This document shows positions 35,786 to 44,262 of a DNA stretch of 64,000 bases, piece after piece (positions within the stretch are counted from its first letter, which is position 1; each line of letters opens with the position of its first letter). The translations under genes and the position numbers were made by a program. Origin of the DNA: Planctomyces sp. SH-PL14 (GTDB lineage: Bacteria; Planctomycetota; Planctomycetia; Planctomycetales; Planctomycetaceae); the NCBI RefSeq assembly GCF_001610835.1, contig NZ_CP011270.1, positions 1,240,001 through 1,304,000 of the forward strand. The letters are read 5' to 3'. The notes beneath the pieces were generated by a model, which saw only the letters and a program-made list of their open reading frames with translations, ran no database searches and was not told the origin of the DNA.

Positions 35786-37072
35786 TTACTCGGCCGTGGG
35801 GGTCGGGACCGGGCGGTCGGAGGCGGTCTCTTCGAACCCGTCCTTCTTGCTGTTCTCGGCGACCATTTCGGTCCGGCGGCGGTTGACGACATTCCGGGCC
35901 ACTTCGCGGATCTCGCTGTCGTCGAGCCGGCGAAGGCTGACGCGGGTGGCGAGCGGTTCGATCATGGCGATCGTCCGGGCCAGGGCGCTCTCCATCATCA
36001 CGATCTCGGTCAGGCCGCGGCGGAGCGAATCGAGCTTGCCGGTCTGCGTGTTGAACTCGGCCTGCAGGTCGGTGATCAGCTCGAGGTTCCCGACAGCGTC
36101 GGCGATCAGGCCGGTCTGGGACTTGAGCTGGTTCTGCATCCCGACGAGCGAGCCGAGGTTCTTCTCGGCGACGGGGAGGTTCAGCTCTCCGCCGGTCAGC
36201 GTCGACTGGATCGCGACGAGCTTGTCGGTCGTCTGGCGGGCCTGGTCGATCGTCGCTCCGCCGGCGACGATCTGGTCCTTCATGGCGATCATCGAGTCGG
36301 TCGTCTGGCGGGCGGCCGGGACGTCCGAGCCCTTGGCGACGATCTCGGACTTGATTTCGATCAGCTGATCGAGGGTCTGGGCCGCGGAGGCCAGATCGGA
36401 CTGCTGCGCGGCGATCGACTGCCGCAGGGCGACGAGCGAGTCGATCGACTGGCGGGCGGCGTCGATGTTCTCGACGGCGCCGATCGCCTGCGTCTTGACT
36501 GAGGCCAGCCGGTCGAGAGCGGTGAGGGCCTTGTCGAAGCCCGCTTCGGCCGCTTCGATGGCGGTCACGCGGGAGGGGGTCTGGCCGGCGAGGGTTTCGA
36601 CGCGGGCCTGGAGGGAGGCGAGGATGTCGTAGGAATCGGAGGCGGCCTGGAACTCGGCGGAGCGGGAGATCAGTTCCTGCTGGAGTCCGGCGTAGCCGCG
36701 GACGGCTGCCAGGGCCTCGGTGGTCTGGCGCGCTTCCCGCAGGACGTTCTGCTGCAGCAGGCGGGTCTGCTCGACGGCCCGGCCGGCTTCGACGAGCTGG
36801 TCGTGCTGGACGCGGAGGTTGTGGAGGAGCGAATTGGAAACGACCAGATCATCGCGGTGTCCTGCGAGAAGGAGCATCTGCTTGTTGATCTCCGCCATGT
36901 TCTGCTGCATCCCGGCGACGCGGGACATCAGGGGGCGGGCAATGACGATGTGAACGCTGAGCACACCCAGAATGAGACCGCCCGCGAGCGCGGGCAGGTG
37001 CAGTTTCTGGAACCACTGGCGAAGGGCGGAGACATTCGCGTCGGATGCCGACGCGGCTACGGAATGGTTCAC
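35786..37072 (-). CDS. Membrane-anchored coiled-coil protein
   Basis: 428 residues from a GTG start at 37070-37072 with GGAGG six bases upstream; the longer open frame before it has poor composition. One membrane helix (LPALAGGLILGVLSVHIVIARPL, about 27-49) anchors a long helical domain. Residues about 200-340 contain near-repeats of about 40 residues built on AARQTTDSMIAMKDQIVAGG / QARQTTDKLVAIQSTLTGGE / AARQSIDSLVALRQSIAAQQ, all predicted coiled coil. The C-terminus is charged. No enzyme motif is visible. A cell-envelope tether or chemoreceptor-like rod without a signalling tip is possible; the function is unknown. Confidence 0.75.
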   Translation of the reverse strand: MNHSVAASASDANVSALRQWFQKLHLPALAGGLILGVLSVHIVIARPLMSRVAGMQQNMAEINKQMLLLAGHRDDLVVSNSLLHNLRVQHDQLVEAGRAVEQTRLLQQNVLREARQTTEALAAVRGYAGLQQELISRSAEFQAASDSYDILASLQARVETLAGQTPSRVTAIEAAEAGFDKALTALDRLASVKTQAIGAVENIDAARQSIDSLVALRQSIAAQQSDLASAAQTLDQLIEIKSEIVAKGSDVPAARQTTDSMIAMKDQIVAGGATIDQARQTTDKLVAIQSTLTGGELNLPVAEKNLGSLVGMQNQLKSQTGLIADAVGNLELITDLQAEFNTQTGKLDSLRRGLTEIVMMESALARTIAMIEPLATRVSLRRLDDSEIREVARNVVNRRRTEMVAENSKKDGFEETASDRPVPTPTAE

Positions 37073-37365
37073 GGATGACCTCCGGGGTTTCGGTGAAAAA
37101 AGAGGGCGCCGAAACGCAATAGCGGCCGGGCAAGCGACCGGCGCAATGAGCAAGGCGGAACAGTTTGCCTCGCTTCTGTCGTTTCTCTCTACGAACATGT
37201 ATCGCCAGATTCGCCGACCGGCCCGTTGGGTTTCACCGGCAGAAACCGCCATAGCCCCGCAGTCTCGCAATCTCATCGATACAAACGGACTGATGAGTGG
37301 GGATTGGCGAAGTGTTCGTAAGGCCTGATTTTTCGTTGAAGAATCGAAAGACCGCCGAAGTCCAG

Positions 37366-37536
37366 GGCGAGCGGGGAGTCCTCAACGCCCGTCCACAAAA
37401 GGGACATCCGTTGTGTCCCACGGTTCCTCATGGAAGTGCCTCCGGCGGCAAGGGGGCGTGGCCCCCTTGACCCCGGGCTGCCGTCGTACGTTGGGTTTGA
37501 GCAATGGCCGTCCATCCGGCGAGGACGCTGTTCGAG
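37366..37536 (-). repeat. Interspersed palindromic element, half copy
   Basis: The left half in reverse orientation: left end, hairpin A (C-G inner pair, CAC loop), left P2 arm and about 80 nt of core. It ends at GGACTCCCCGCTCGC, so the right P2 arm and hairpins B and C are missing. It lies in the divergent interval between the coiled-coil gene and the SNase gene. Confidence 0.85.
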
Positions 37537-37623
37537 CTGACGTGATCGAGCCATTCCGCCATTCAACGTCATCACCCACAATCCTGCGACTTCACTCCCG
37601 TCGTCCCGAACAAGAGGAAATCC

Positions 37624-38244
37624 ATGACATCGCGGCGAAGGGCCTCCAGCCGCGCGACTTGGAAATGGCCGGTCCGACGCGGCCTGCTGGCGGCGGCCGG
37701 CATCGCCGCCCTCCTGCGACTCGCGTCGCTGTCCCGCGAACCGGCGCAGCCCCCCCGCGCCGCGGACCCGACGGCGGTCCACCGAGTCGTCGACGGCGAC
37801 ACCCTGCTGATGGCCACCGGGACGAGAGTGCGGCTCCTGGGAGTGGATTGCCCCGAAGTCCGTCACGCCGAGGCGCCGGCCGAGCCCTGGGCCGACGAAG
37901 CAACCGCCTTCACGCGGCAGGCGATCGGGGACCGCCCGGTCCGCTTCGAATACGACCGCGAGCGGCTCGACCGCTACGGCCGCCTCCTGGCCTGGGTCTG
38001 GATCGACGACCGTCTCCTGAACGTCGAACTCGTCCGCGCCGGGCTGGGACGGGCCGAAGTCCGATATCCGATCCGCACCGACTACCGGCGGCGGCTGGAA
38101 CAGGCACAGGCCGAAGCCGAACAGGCGGGCCGCGGAATGTGGTCGGAACCGCGGCAGGCGGACTTGCGGGCCGACGGTCCGCCCCCCATTGTGAGACGGT
38201 CCTCCGAAGCTTCCGGAACCGCGCGGCGGTCCGGCGGGCATTGA
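37624..38244 (+). CDS. Thermonuclease family protein (SNase-like)
   Basis: 206 residues. An N-terminal Arg-rich segment and hydrophobic helix (about 18-35) act as signal or anchor. The SNase domain (about 50-175) has VVDGDTL, then VRLLGVDCPEVRH, equivalent to the staphylococcal nuclease loop with Arg35. DRYGRLLAWVWI holds the Arg87 equivalent, and LNVELVRAGLGRAEVRYP follows. The catalytic Arg pair and the Ca-binding Asp are visible; the general-base Glu43 is expected in the HAEAPAEP loop. The enzyme should cut DNA or RNA outside the cytoplasm. A low-complexity tail follows. The next gene starts 27 bp downstream. Confidence 0.87.
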   Translation: MTSRRRASSRATWKWPVRRGLLAAAGIAALLRLASLSREPAQPPRAADPTAVHRVVDGDTLLMATGTRVRLLGVDCPEVRHAEAPAEPWADEATAFTRQAIGDRPVRFEYDRERLDRYGRLLAWVWIDDRLLNVELVRAGLGRAEVRYPIRTDYRRRLEQAQAEAEQAGRGMWSEPRQADLRADGPPPIVRRSSEASGTARRSGGH

Positions 38245-38271
38245 CCGGCAGGACCAGACAAAGGGACCGAG

Positions 38272-39753
38272 ATGAACTTTGCGGTGCTGGGGTCCGCTCC
38301 CCTGGCGTTGGAACTCTCTCGACAGCTGGCCAGCGCCGGCGAAGACCGGGTCGTCGCGGCGAGCGACGATCCCGCGGAGATCCTGGCCTGTCCCGAGATC
38401 GATGTCCTGGTCCTGGCGACATCCGCCGCGGAGGCCCTGTCGGCGGCGGAACGGCTCTCGGAAAAGACGTCGCTGATCGTCGTTCCGGACCGGGGCCAGG
38501 GTTCGGCGTTCGCCTACTCGCTCGTGCTCCACGACCAGGACGGCCGGACCGTCCTAATGCCCGCCTTCTCCGCGCGGTTCGATTCCCGGCTCCGGACGCT
38601 CCGGGAGACCCTCCGCTCCGGAGTCCTCGGGCGGTTCGTTTCCGCACGCTTCGAACGCGTCTCCGCTGCCGGTCCTTCCGGCGGCGACATGCTGTTTCCC
38701 GCCGAGGAAGCGGAGCGGGCGATCCTCGCGGATGTCGACGCCCTGCGGTTTCTCCTCGGCGAATTCAACAAGGTCAGCGCCGTCCCGGCCGGAGCCGGCG
38801 GGGGGCTGGCGAGCCTGACGATCACCTTCGGCAGCGCCGCCGGACAGGACGTCCTGTGGACGTTCCGCCGCGGAGACCGGTCTGGAGCGGAGCTGGAGAT
38901 TCGCCTGGAACGGGGGACCTGCCTTGTCCGCTGGGAAGCCGAGGGAGTGGCGGGGGTTCGGATTCAGTCTGAGACTCTGGCCGCGCCATCACCGCCTGAA
39001 GTCGCCGAGCGGGTTCTCGCCGAGTTCCGTCAGGCCCACGCCTCGCCCGCCGCATCGCGCGAGGCGACCTGGACGGACTACGTGAGGGCAATGGACCTCG
39101 TCGACGCGGTCGCCCGGTCGATGCGCCGCCGCCGGACGATCGACCTGCACCTGGAAGAGACCTCGGAGCGGAACCAGTTCAAAACGCAGATGACCGCGAT
39201 CGGGTGCGCCGTCGCGGGACTGACGCTGATGGGGTTCTTCGCCCTGCTGACGGTCGGGGCGATGCTGGATCCGCGCGACGCTCAGCAGCGGGTCGCGGAA
39301 GGGGCGGGGCTCGTCCTGCACCAAGGGGGGAATTCCCGCTCCGATCTTGATGACTCCCAGCTCCGCGAACTGGAGCGGATCCGGGCGAACTATCGCGTCA
39401 GCCCGACCGCAATCCTGGTCGAAGGAATGTCCAGCGAGGATGCCGCCGCCGAGAGCCGCCGCAAAGCCGTCGTCGCGGATCTCTTGAAGGCAGGCTATTC
39501 CGACGCCGAGACGCGGGTCGTGATCCGCCCGCTGCGAGGCCAATGGTTCGCACGGGGTCTGGCCGCCGGCTGGATCCTGCTCTTCGCGCCGCTGGGCGCG
39601 TTCCTGCTGCTCCAGGTTCTTCTGGGCATTACCCGTTCCGGCACAGAAGCGGCCGCCTCAAGCACGAAGCGGCAGGATGCAGGGGCCCGAGACAGTGCCT
39701 CGGACGAAAGCGACCCTGCATCCTGCCGAAGTGCTCTCCCTCCGCGCCGCTAG
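38272..39753 (+). CDS. Rossmann-fold (Gfo/Idh/MocA-like) protein fused to membrane helices
   Basis: 493 residues. The N-terminus MNFAVLGSAPLALELSRQLA is a Rossmann-type start, and LVLATSAAEALSAAERL matches the beta-4 region of the Gfo/Idh/MocA family. The nucleotide-binding glycine pattern is degenerate (GSAPLA), so catalysis is doubtful. Two membrane helices (about 303-330 and 430-457) flank a soluble segment (SSEDAAAESRRKAVVADLLKAGY). The last 27 codons and the stop codon lie inside palindromes (see 39671-39773), so the native C-terminus may have been shorter. The function is unknown. Confidence 0.65.
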   Translation: MNFAVLGSAPLALELSRQLASAGEDRVVAASDDPAEILACPEIDVLVLATSAAEALSAAERLSEKTSLIVVPDRGQGSAFAYSLVLHDQDGRTVLMPAFSARFDSRLRTLRETLRSGVLGRFVSARFERVSAAGPSGGDMLFPAEEAERAILADVDALRFLLGEFNKVSAVPAGAGGGLASLTITFGSAAGQDVLWTFRRGDRSGAELEIRLERGTCLVRWEAEGVAGVRIQSETLAAPSPPEVAERVLAEFRQAHASPAASREATWTDYVRAMDLVDAVARSMRRRRTIDLHLEETSERNQFKTQMTAIGCAVAGLTLMGFFALLTVGAMLDPRDAQQRVAEGAGLVLHQGGNSRSDLDDSQLRELERIRANYRVSPTAILVEGMSSEDAAAESRRKAVVADLLKAGYSDAETRVVIRPLRGQWFARGLAAGWILLFAPLGAFLLLQVLLGITRSGTEAAASSTKRQDAGARDSASDESDPASCRSALPPRR

Positions 39754-39773
39754 GCGGCGTCCGGCGAGGGAGA
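39671..39773. repeat. Two adjacent palindromes covering the gene's 3' end
   Basis: First: GGCAGGATGCAGGG (39671-39684) pairs with CCCTGCATCCTGCC (39714-39727), with an inner CCGAG/CTCGG pair. Second: TCTCCCTC (39735-39742) pairs with GAGGGAGA (39766-39773) with inner CGCCGC/GCGGCG. The TAG stop codon (39751-39753) is exactly the apical loop of the second stem. Confidence 0.8.
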
Positions 39774-40204
39774 ATCGCCCCCGGAACAAAAACGTAGTGA
39801 ATTCAGGAGCCGCGAAGGGGCGCGGTCGGTCGCGCCGGAGGCGGAGAGGACGAGGGCGAGGGGGACACCGCGTTGGGGCGGAGAGAAGAGAGTACGAGCA
39901 AGGCGAGTGTCGAACGCCGGCCACGTGCGGTTCGACGAGCTTGCAGAAACTGCCGGTGGTAAATCACGAGCGCTCCGCCATCACACATGCTACGGACTGA
40001 CACCGCCACGTTCCCCGAAGGGGCCGACTCATCGTCGGCTGTCGCGGCGGACCAGCGTCGTCCCGTTTCCTCCGGTCTGGGGGAAACTCGACAACCGTTA
40101 ATATCGGAAGAGGTTCTCCGCTTTGTTGAACCGGACTTTTCGAATCGTGAACATCGGGGTTTCACCGGATGGGCTCGATTTCGCCTCAAGGAGCAGGTGC
40201 CGCG
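39774..40204. other. Intergenic region without a gene
   Basis: Besides a GGCGCG/CGCGCC hairpin at 39819-39836, no gene, repeat or promoter could be supported. Open frames here are short and Arg-rich. Confidence 0.5.
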
Positions 40205-40744
40205 GTGATCCCCTTCGAAGAGCCGATTCAGGCAGCGGCGCGAGAGCTGTTCAACCTTCTGGATGCACGTCGCATCCGCCTCGCAGCGGCCGAGAGCTGC
40301 ACGGGGGGCGGGTTCGCCTCCGCGCTCGTTGGCGTCCCCGGGGTGTCACAGTGGTTCTGCGGATCGGCGGTCACGTACCGCGACGATACGAAGCACCGCT
40401 GGCTCGGCGTCAGCGCTGCGGATCTGGCCGACCCGGCGATCACTGCGGTGAGTGAAACGGTCGCCCGCGCGATGGCGGCCGGCGTGCTGGAACGGACCCC
40501 GGAAGCGGACTGCGCCCTGGCCACGACGGGTCACCTCGGTCCCGATGCTCCCTCGGGTCAGGACGGGCTCGTCTACCTGGGATTCGCCTCGCGGACCGCG
40601 GGCGGCCTCGAGGTCCAGGTCACCCGTCATCACCTGCAGGAGCCTCCGCCGCGGAATGCCGGCGATGCCGACGGTCGACAGCGGCGGCAGCGGGAAGCGG
40701 TCCTGGCGGCGCTCCGATTCGCGTGCGACTCGCTGCGGCCGTAA
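40205..40744 (+). CDS. pncC: CinA C-terminal-domain protein (nicotinamide-nucleotide amidase-like)
   Basis: 179 residues from a GTG at 40205 preceded by AAGGAG; an in-frame ATG at 40169 would add 12 residues. Family members deamidate nicotinamide mononucleotide (PncC). RLAAAESCTGGGFASALVGVPGVSQWFCGSAVTY is the CinA-C hallmark, and ATTGHLGPDAPSGQDGLVYLGF follows, where most members have GIAGP; here the turn is altered (GHLGP). The N-terminal MoCF domain of full-length CinA is absent, as in many stand-alone amidases. The C-terminus RREAVLAALR is typical. Convergent with the Rrf2 gene (6 bp). Confidence 0.85.
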   Translation: MIPFEEPIQAAARELFNLLDARRIRLAAAESCTGGGFASALVGVPGVSQWFCGSAVTYRDDTKHRWLGVSAADLADPAITAVSETVARAMAAGVLERTPEADCALATTGHLGPDAPSGQDGLVYLGFASRTAGGLEVQVTRHHLQEPPPRNAGDADGRQRRQREAVLAALRFACDSLRP

Positions 40745-40750
40745 GGGGGT

Positions 40751-41215
40751 TTACCTGGAGGCAGTCGGTTCGATCGCCGCCCCCGGCGGATAGGGACAGA
40801 GCGGGATGCTGGTTGTCGGCTCCGACAGGATCTCGGCCAGCGTCGTCTTGGCGAAAGCACTCTCCACCATCTCCAGCGCGCTGTCGAGCCGGTGGTGCAA
40901 CGGGCAGAGATGAACGCCGTGGGAGGCGAGCCCCAGCGGGCAGGTCCGGATCCGCTGGATTGGCTCGACGGCGTTGACAACCTCAAGGATCGTCAGTTCC
41001 TTGGGCGACCGGTTCAGCAGCACGCCTCCCCCGACGCCTCGCTGAGACGTGACCAGCCCCGCGTCCCGCAGCCCCTGCAGGACCTTCGACAGATAGGCCC
41101 GCGGGACAAGCGTCTTGCTCGCAATCTGGTCGGTCGTGCGGGCCGCGGACGGGTCGGTCGCCAGATAGACGATCGCCCGGAGGGCATATTCCACGGTCTG
41201 AGAAAACACGATCAC
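40751..41215 (-). CDS. Rrf2-family transcriptional regulator
   Basis: 154 residues from a GTG start. The winged-helix domain (1-80) has SQTVEYALRAIVYLA, VPRAYLSKVLQGLRDAGLV and SQRGVGGGVLL, the family signature. Cluster ligands follow in CPLGLASHGVHLCPLHHRLD: Cys92, Cys104 and His107 fit the IscR-type positions, while the middle cysteine position (98) is Ser, and another Cys is at 141. Rrf2 proteins with this CPLG...LCPLH motif sense NO, redox state or iron-sulphur supply. A palindromic site just upstream of its start codon suggests autoregulation. It is divergent from the protoglobin gene, its probable target. Confidence 0.9.
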   Translation of the reverse strand: MIVFSQTVEYALRAIVYLATDPSAARTTDQIASKTLVPRAYLSKVLQGLRDAGLVTSQRGVGGGVLLNRSPKELTILEVVNAVEPIQRIRTCPLGLASHGVHLCPLHHRLDSALEMVESAFAKTTLAEILSEPTTSIPLCPYPPGAAIEPTASR

Positions 41216-41221
41216 GCCTCA

Positions 41222-41287
41222 AAAGTGGACATTGACATCCACAATTCGACCGATGACACTTTCAATGTGGATGTCGATGTCCACTTT
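41222..41287. promoter_or_regulatory. Two inverted 22-bp operator-like sites between Rrf2 and protoglobin genes
   Basis: The blocks at 41222-41243 (AAAGTGGACATTGACATCC...) and 41266-41287 (...GATGTCGATGTCCACTTT) are inverted copies with a single mismatch, and their centres are 44 bp apart. Each block has its own dyad, GTGGA...TCCAC. The first overlaps the ribosome site region of the Rrf2 gene. Confidence 0.7.
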
Positions 41288-41342
41288 ACGCACCTTCCAG
41301 GCAACTTTCCATACCGCATCCGTTTCCGTGAAAGGGCAGGCC

Positions 41343-41921
41343 ATGCAGACGATTGATGAACCGCGTCTCGAAACCGATCTCGAATACCGCGTCGGCTACC
41401 TCGCCGGATTCATGGGACTGGGACCGGAGGACCTGGCGGCGGTCCATGGGGCCGCGCCGCTCCTGGCTCCCCTCGTCTCGGGACTCGTCGACGCTGTCTA
41501 CGACAAGCTGTTCGAGTACGACTGCACCAAGCGGCATTTCGTACCCCGGCAGTCGGGCTACGCCGGCGCGGTTCCGGAAAGCGTGGAATCGCTGCAGATG
41601 AGCCACGAGCAGATCCAGTTCCGCAAGCAGCACCTCGGGCGGTACCTCGTGAACCTCGTCACGAAGCCGTACGACGCCAAGATGTTCCAGTACCTCGACA
41701 ACGTCGGGAAGATCCACACCCCCAAGGCGGGCTCCCCCACGCTCGACGTTCCGCTCGTCCAGATGAACGCCCTGATGGGATTCGTCTCCGACGCCCTGAT
41801 CGCCACGATCCTGGGACTCGGCCTGCCGGCCGAGCAGCAGAACCGGACGCTGCGGGCGTTCAGCAAGCTGCTCTGGCTCCAGAACGACCTGATCGTCCGG
41901 CACTATGCGTGTGCGTGCTGA
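41343..41921 (+). CDS. Protoglobin
   Basis: 192 residues from the ATG at 41343 with AAAGGGCAGG upstream. The protoglobin/globin-coupled-sensor fold is recognised by YRVGYLAGFMGLGPEDLAAVHG (15-36), YDKLFEYDCTKRHF, MSHEQIQFRKQHLGRYL (86-101) and VGKIHTPKAGSPTLDVPL, where His125 is the likely proximal haem ligand. There is no transducer domain, so it is a single-domain haem protein that may bind O2, NO or CO. The divergent Rrf2 regulator with paired operators suggests induction by NO or redox stress. The stem-loop at 41944-41971 follows. Confidence 0.88.
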   Translation: MQTIDEPRLETDLEYRVGYLAGFMGLGPEDLAAVHGAAPLLAPLVSGLVDAVYDKLFEYDCTKRHFVPRQSGYAGAVPESVESLQMSHEQIQFRKQHLGRYLVNLVTKPYDAKMFQYLDNVGKIHTPKAGSPTLDVPLVQMNALMGFVSDALIATILGLGLPAEQQNRTLRAFSKLLWLQNDLIVRHYACAC

Positions 41922-41943
41922 GGAATCGAAGCTGACGCGGCAA

Positions 41944-41971
41944 ATGCCCCCGCCGTATGCTGCGGGGGCAT
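41944..41971 (+). promoter_or_regulatory. 10-bp hairpin that contains the M50-type gene's start codon
   Basis: ATGCCCCCGC (41944-41953) pairs perfectly with GCGGGGGCAT (41962-41971). The right arm ends with the first two bases of the ATG start codon at 41970-41972. It could terminate the protoglobin message or mask the start codon; no T-run follows. Confidence 0.55.
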
Positions 41972-44243
41972 GCCGACTCCCCCTGTCAGTCTGACGGCCG
42001 CTCCCCCCACGGCCACGCCGCCGGCCCCCGCTCCGCCGATTCCGCTGCGGCCGCGCGCCGATCTGGTGTTTGTCTCGCGAGTGATGGACGGCCGTCGCTG
42101 CTGGACCGTCAAGGACCCGGTCGCGCTCCGGTTCTACGAGATCGGGGACCACGAACAGTTCCTGCTGAGCCAGCTCGACGACGCCATCAACGTCGACGAA
42201 CTCGAAGAGCGGTTCCGCCGCCGCTTCGGACAGACGCTCCCCCGGCAGCAGCTACTCGAATTCCTCGGCCGGCTCTGGCAGCAGGGGTTGGTCATCAATC
42301 TGAACCCGGGAACCGGCATCGCCCTCTTCGCGCGTCGGGAGCAGCGCGGAGCGGGCTCGTGGATCTCACGGCTGGCCGGGCTGCTGTCGTTCCGCTGGAA
42401 GGGAGTGAATCCCGACCGCTTCCTCGGCTGGCTTCATGGCTGGATGGGCTGGATCTACTCGCCGCCGGTTCTCGTGATCGTGCTGCTGACGATCCTCGCC
42501 GCCGCGACCCTCGTCGTGACGGAGTTCGACACGTTCTGGCGCCGGCTCCCCGACCTGCAGTCGTTCCTCAACGTCCGCGACCTCGTGACGGGGGCGATCC
42601 TGCTGGGAGGGATCAAGGTCCTCCACGAGCTGGGGCACGGACTGACGTGCAAACACTTCGGCGGGGAGTGCACGGAGCTGGGGGCGATGTGGCTGGTCGT
42701 CACGCCGGCCCTCTACTGCAACGTGACCGATTCCTGGCTCCTGTCGAGTCCCTGGAAACGGGCCGCCATCAGCGGCGCCGGGATCGTGACAGAGCTGTTC
42801 CTCTCGGCGATCTTCACCTTCCTGTGGTGGTTCAGCGAGCCGGGCCACTTCCACGACGCCTGCCTGTGGGGCATGGTCATCGGCTCCGTGAACACGCTCC
42901 TCGTCAACGGCAACCCGCTGATGCGGTACGACGGCTACTACGTCCTGGCCGACCTGCTGAACATCTCGAACTTCCGCGCCCGTTCGCAGCGCGAAGCGGG
43001 AGCACTGGCGGCCGCGGTGATCCTCGGCGTCCGCCGACCGCCGTCGGGAGAGCGGGGCGCCCGCCGCGGCGTGCTCCTGGCATACGGGATCGCCTCGTGG
43101 GTCTATCAGTGGGTCGTGCTGATCGGGATCGTCTGGTTCCTGTACTATCTGACGCGTCCCTACGGCCTCGATCCGTTCGTGATCGTCCTGGGGACCGTGA
43201 TGCTCGGGACGCGGGTGCTGACCGGGGGACTCCGGACGGCCGCCGCCGTCCGGCAATGGCGACGCGAGGGATCAATGAGCTGGATCCGGGGGATCATCGG
43301 ACTGGCGGCTCTGGCCGCCGCGATCTGGTGGGGAGGCACAACCCCCTTCCCGCAGACCGTCCGGGGCCCGGCCCTCCTGGCCCCGCGCGAATCCCAGACG
43401 CTCTATGCCACAACCCCCGGCCTGCTGAAGTCTGTGGCGAAGCCAGGGGCCGTCAACGCAGGGGACGAACTGTTCGTTCTCGACAACCCCGACGTCGGAA
43501 TCGAACTTCAGAAGCTGGAAGGGAACGTCGCGCGGCACGAACGGATCGTCGCCTCACTGGCGGAACGGGTCGTGAACGAACCGCACCTCACGGCGCAGCT
43601 CGCCGCGGCTCAGGCCTCGCTCGCCGACCACCGCGAACGGCTCGCCGGTCGGAAGCGGGAAGCGGAACGGCTGCGGATCGTCGCCCCTGCGGAAGGCCGC
43701 TGGCGGGCCCTGACGGTCGAAAAGGAGGGAGAAGGGACCTCGCGGCTCCTCTCCCTGACGCCGGGGGACCGCGCGCTGCGGTCGGTCCGCTGGTCCGATC
43801 CGCGGATGCTTGGCGCCTGGGTCCCGGCCGGGACGGCGATCGCCGAACTCTCGACCTCCGGTGAGATGGAAGCCCGCGTCTATGTCGAGCAGTCGGAGAT
43901 CCCGTTCGTCCGCGTGAATCAGCCGGTCCGCTTGCGTCTTCCCCAGGTGAGCGACCGCGTCCTGGAAGGAACGGTCGTCGAAGTCGCCGCGCGGAACGTC
44001 GACTCTCCACCGCTGGAACTCCTCCGCCGTCAGCTAGTCGCTGCCCAACCGGCTGCGGCGACCGGCGGTTTCCCGCGCAGCCGCGACGTCCTCTACGAAG
44101 TCCGGGTGACAATCCCGTCGCCCCCCCACGATCTCGTCTCCCGCGGCACCGGCGAAGCCAAGATCGAAGTCGGAACAAGCTCGCTCTTCGAGCGCCTCGT
44201 CCGGTTCCTCCGGCTGACGTTCCGGATCCGGGAGGGAGTGTAG
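41970..44243 (+). CDS. PqqD-M50-HlyD-like peptide zinc metalloprotease/secretion protein
   Basis: 757 residues. Residues about 25-110 resemble a PqqD-like domain (LVFVSRVMDGRRCWTVKDPVALRFYEIG, LEERFRRRFGQTL). Membrane helices of an M50-type protease follow: the zinc motif HELGH is at 219-223, then CKHFGGECTELGAM, and NGNPLMRYDGYYVLADLLNISNF carries the Asp ligand. From about 470 on, a HlyD/biotinyl-lipoyl-like hairpin (coiled coil with ARHERIVASLAERVV) and an LEGTVVEVAARN barrel strand follow. This is the architecture of putative peptide zinc metalloproteases linked to bacteriocin/peptide export. No ABC transporter is adjacent, so the partner is unknown. Confidence 0.88.
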   Translation: MPTPPVSLTAAPPTATPPAPAPPIPLRPRADLVFVSRVMDGRRCWTVKDPVALRFYEIGDHEQFLLSQLDDAINVDELEERFRRRFGQTLPRQQLLEFLGRLWQQGLVINLNPGTGIALFARREQRGAGSWISRLAGLLSFRWKGVNPDRFLGWLHGWMGWIYSPPVLVIVLLTILAAATLVVTEFDTFWRRLPDLQSFLNVRDLVTGAILLGGIKVLHELGHGLTCKHFGGECTELGAMWLVVTPALYCNVTDSWLLSSPWKRAAISGAGIVTELFLSAIFTFLWWFSEPGHFHDACLWGMVIGSVNTLLVNGNPLMRYDGYYVLADLLNISNFRARSQREAGALAAAVILGVRRPPSGERGARRGVLLAYGIASWVYQWVVLIGIVWFLYYLTRPYGLDPFVIVLGTVMLGTRVLTGGLRTAAAVRQWRREGSMSWIRGIIGLAALAAAIWWGGTTPFPQTVRGPALLAPRESQTLYATTPGLLKSVAKPGAVNAGDELFVLDNPDVGIELQKLEGNVARHERIVASLAERVVNEPHLTAQLAAAQASLADHRERLAGRKREAERLRIVAPAEGRWRALTVEKEGEGTSRLLSLTPGDRALRSVRWSDPRMLGAWVPAGTAIAELSTSGEMEARVYVEQSEIPFVRVNQPVRLRLPQVSDRVLEGTVVEVAARNVDSPPLELLRRQLVAAQPAAATGGFPRSRDVLYEVRVTIPSPPHDLVSRGTGEAKIEVGTSSLFERLVRFLRLTFRIREGV

Positions 44244-44262
44244 GAGAGAGGAGGAAGGCTGA

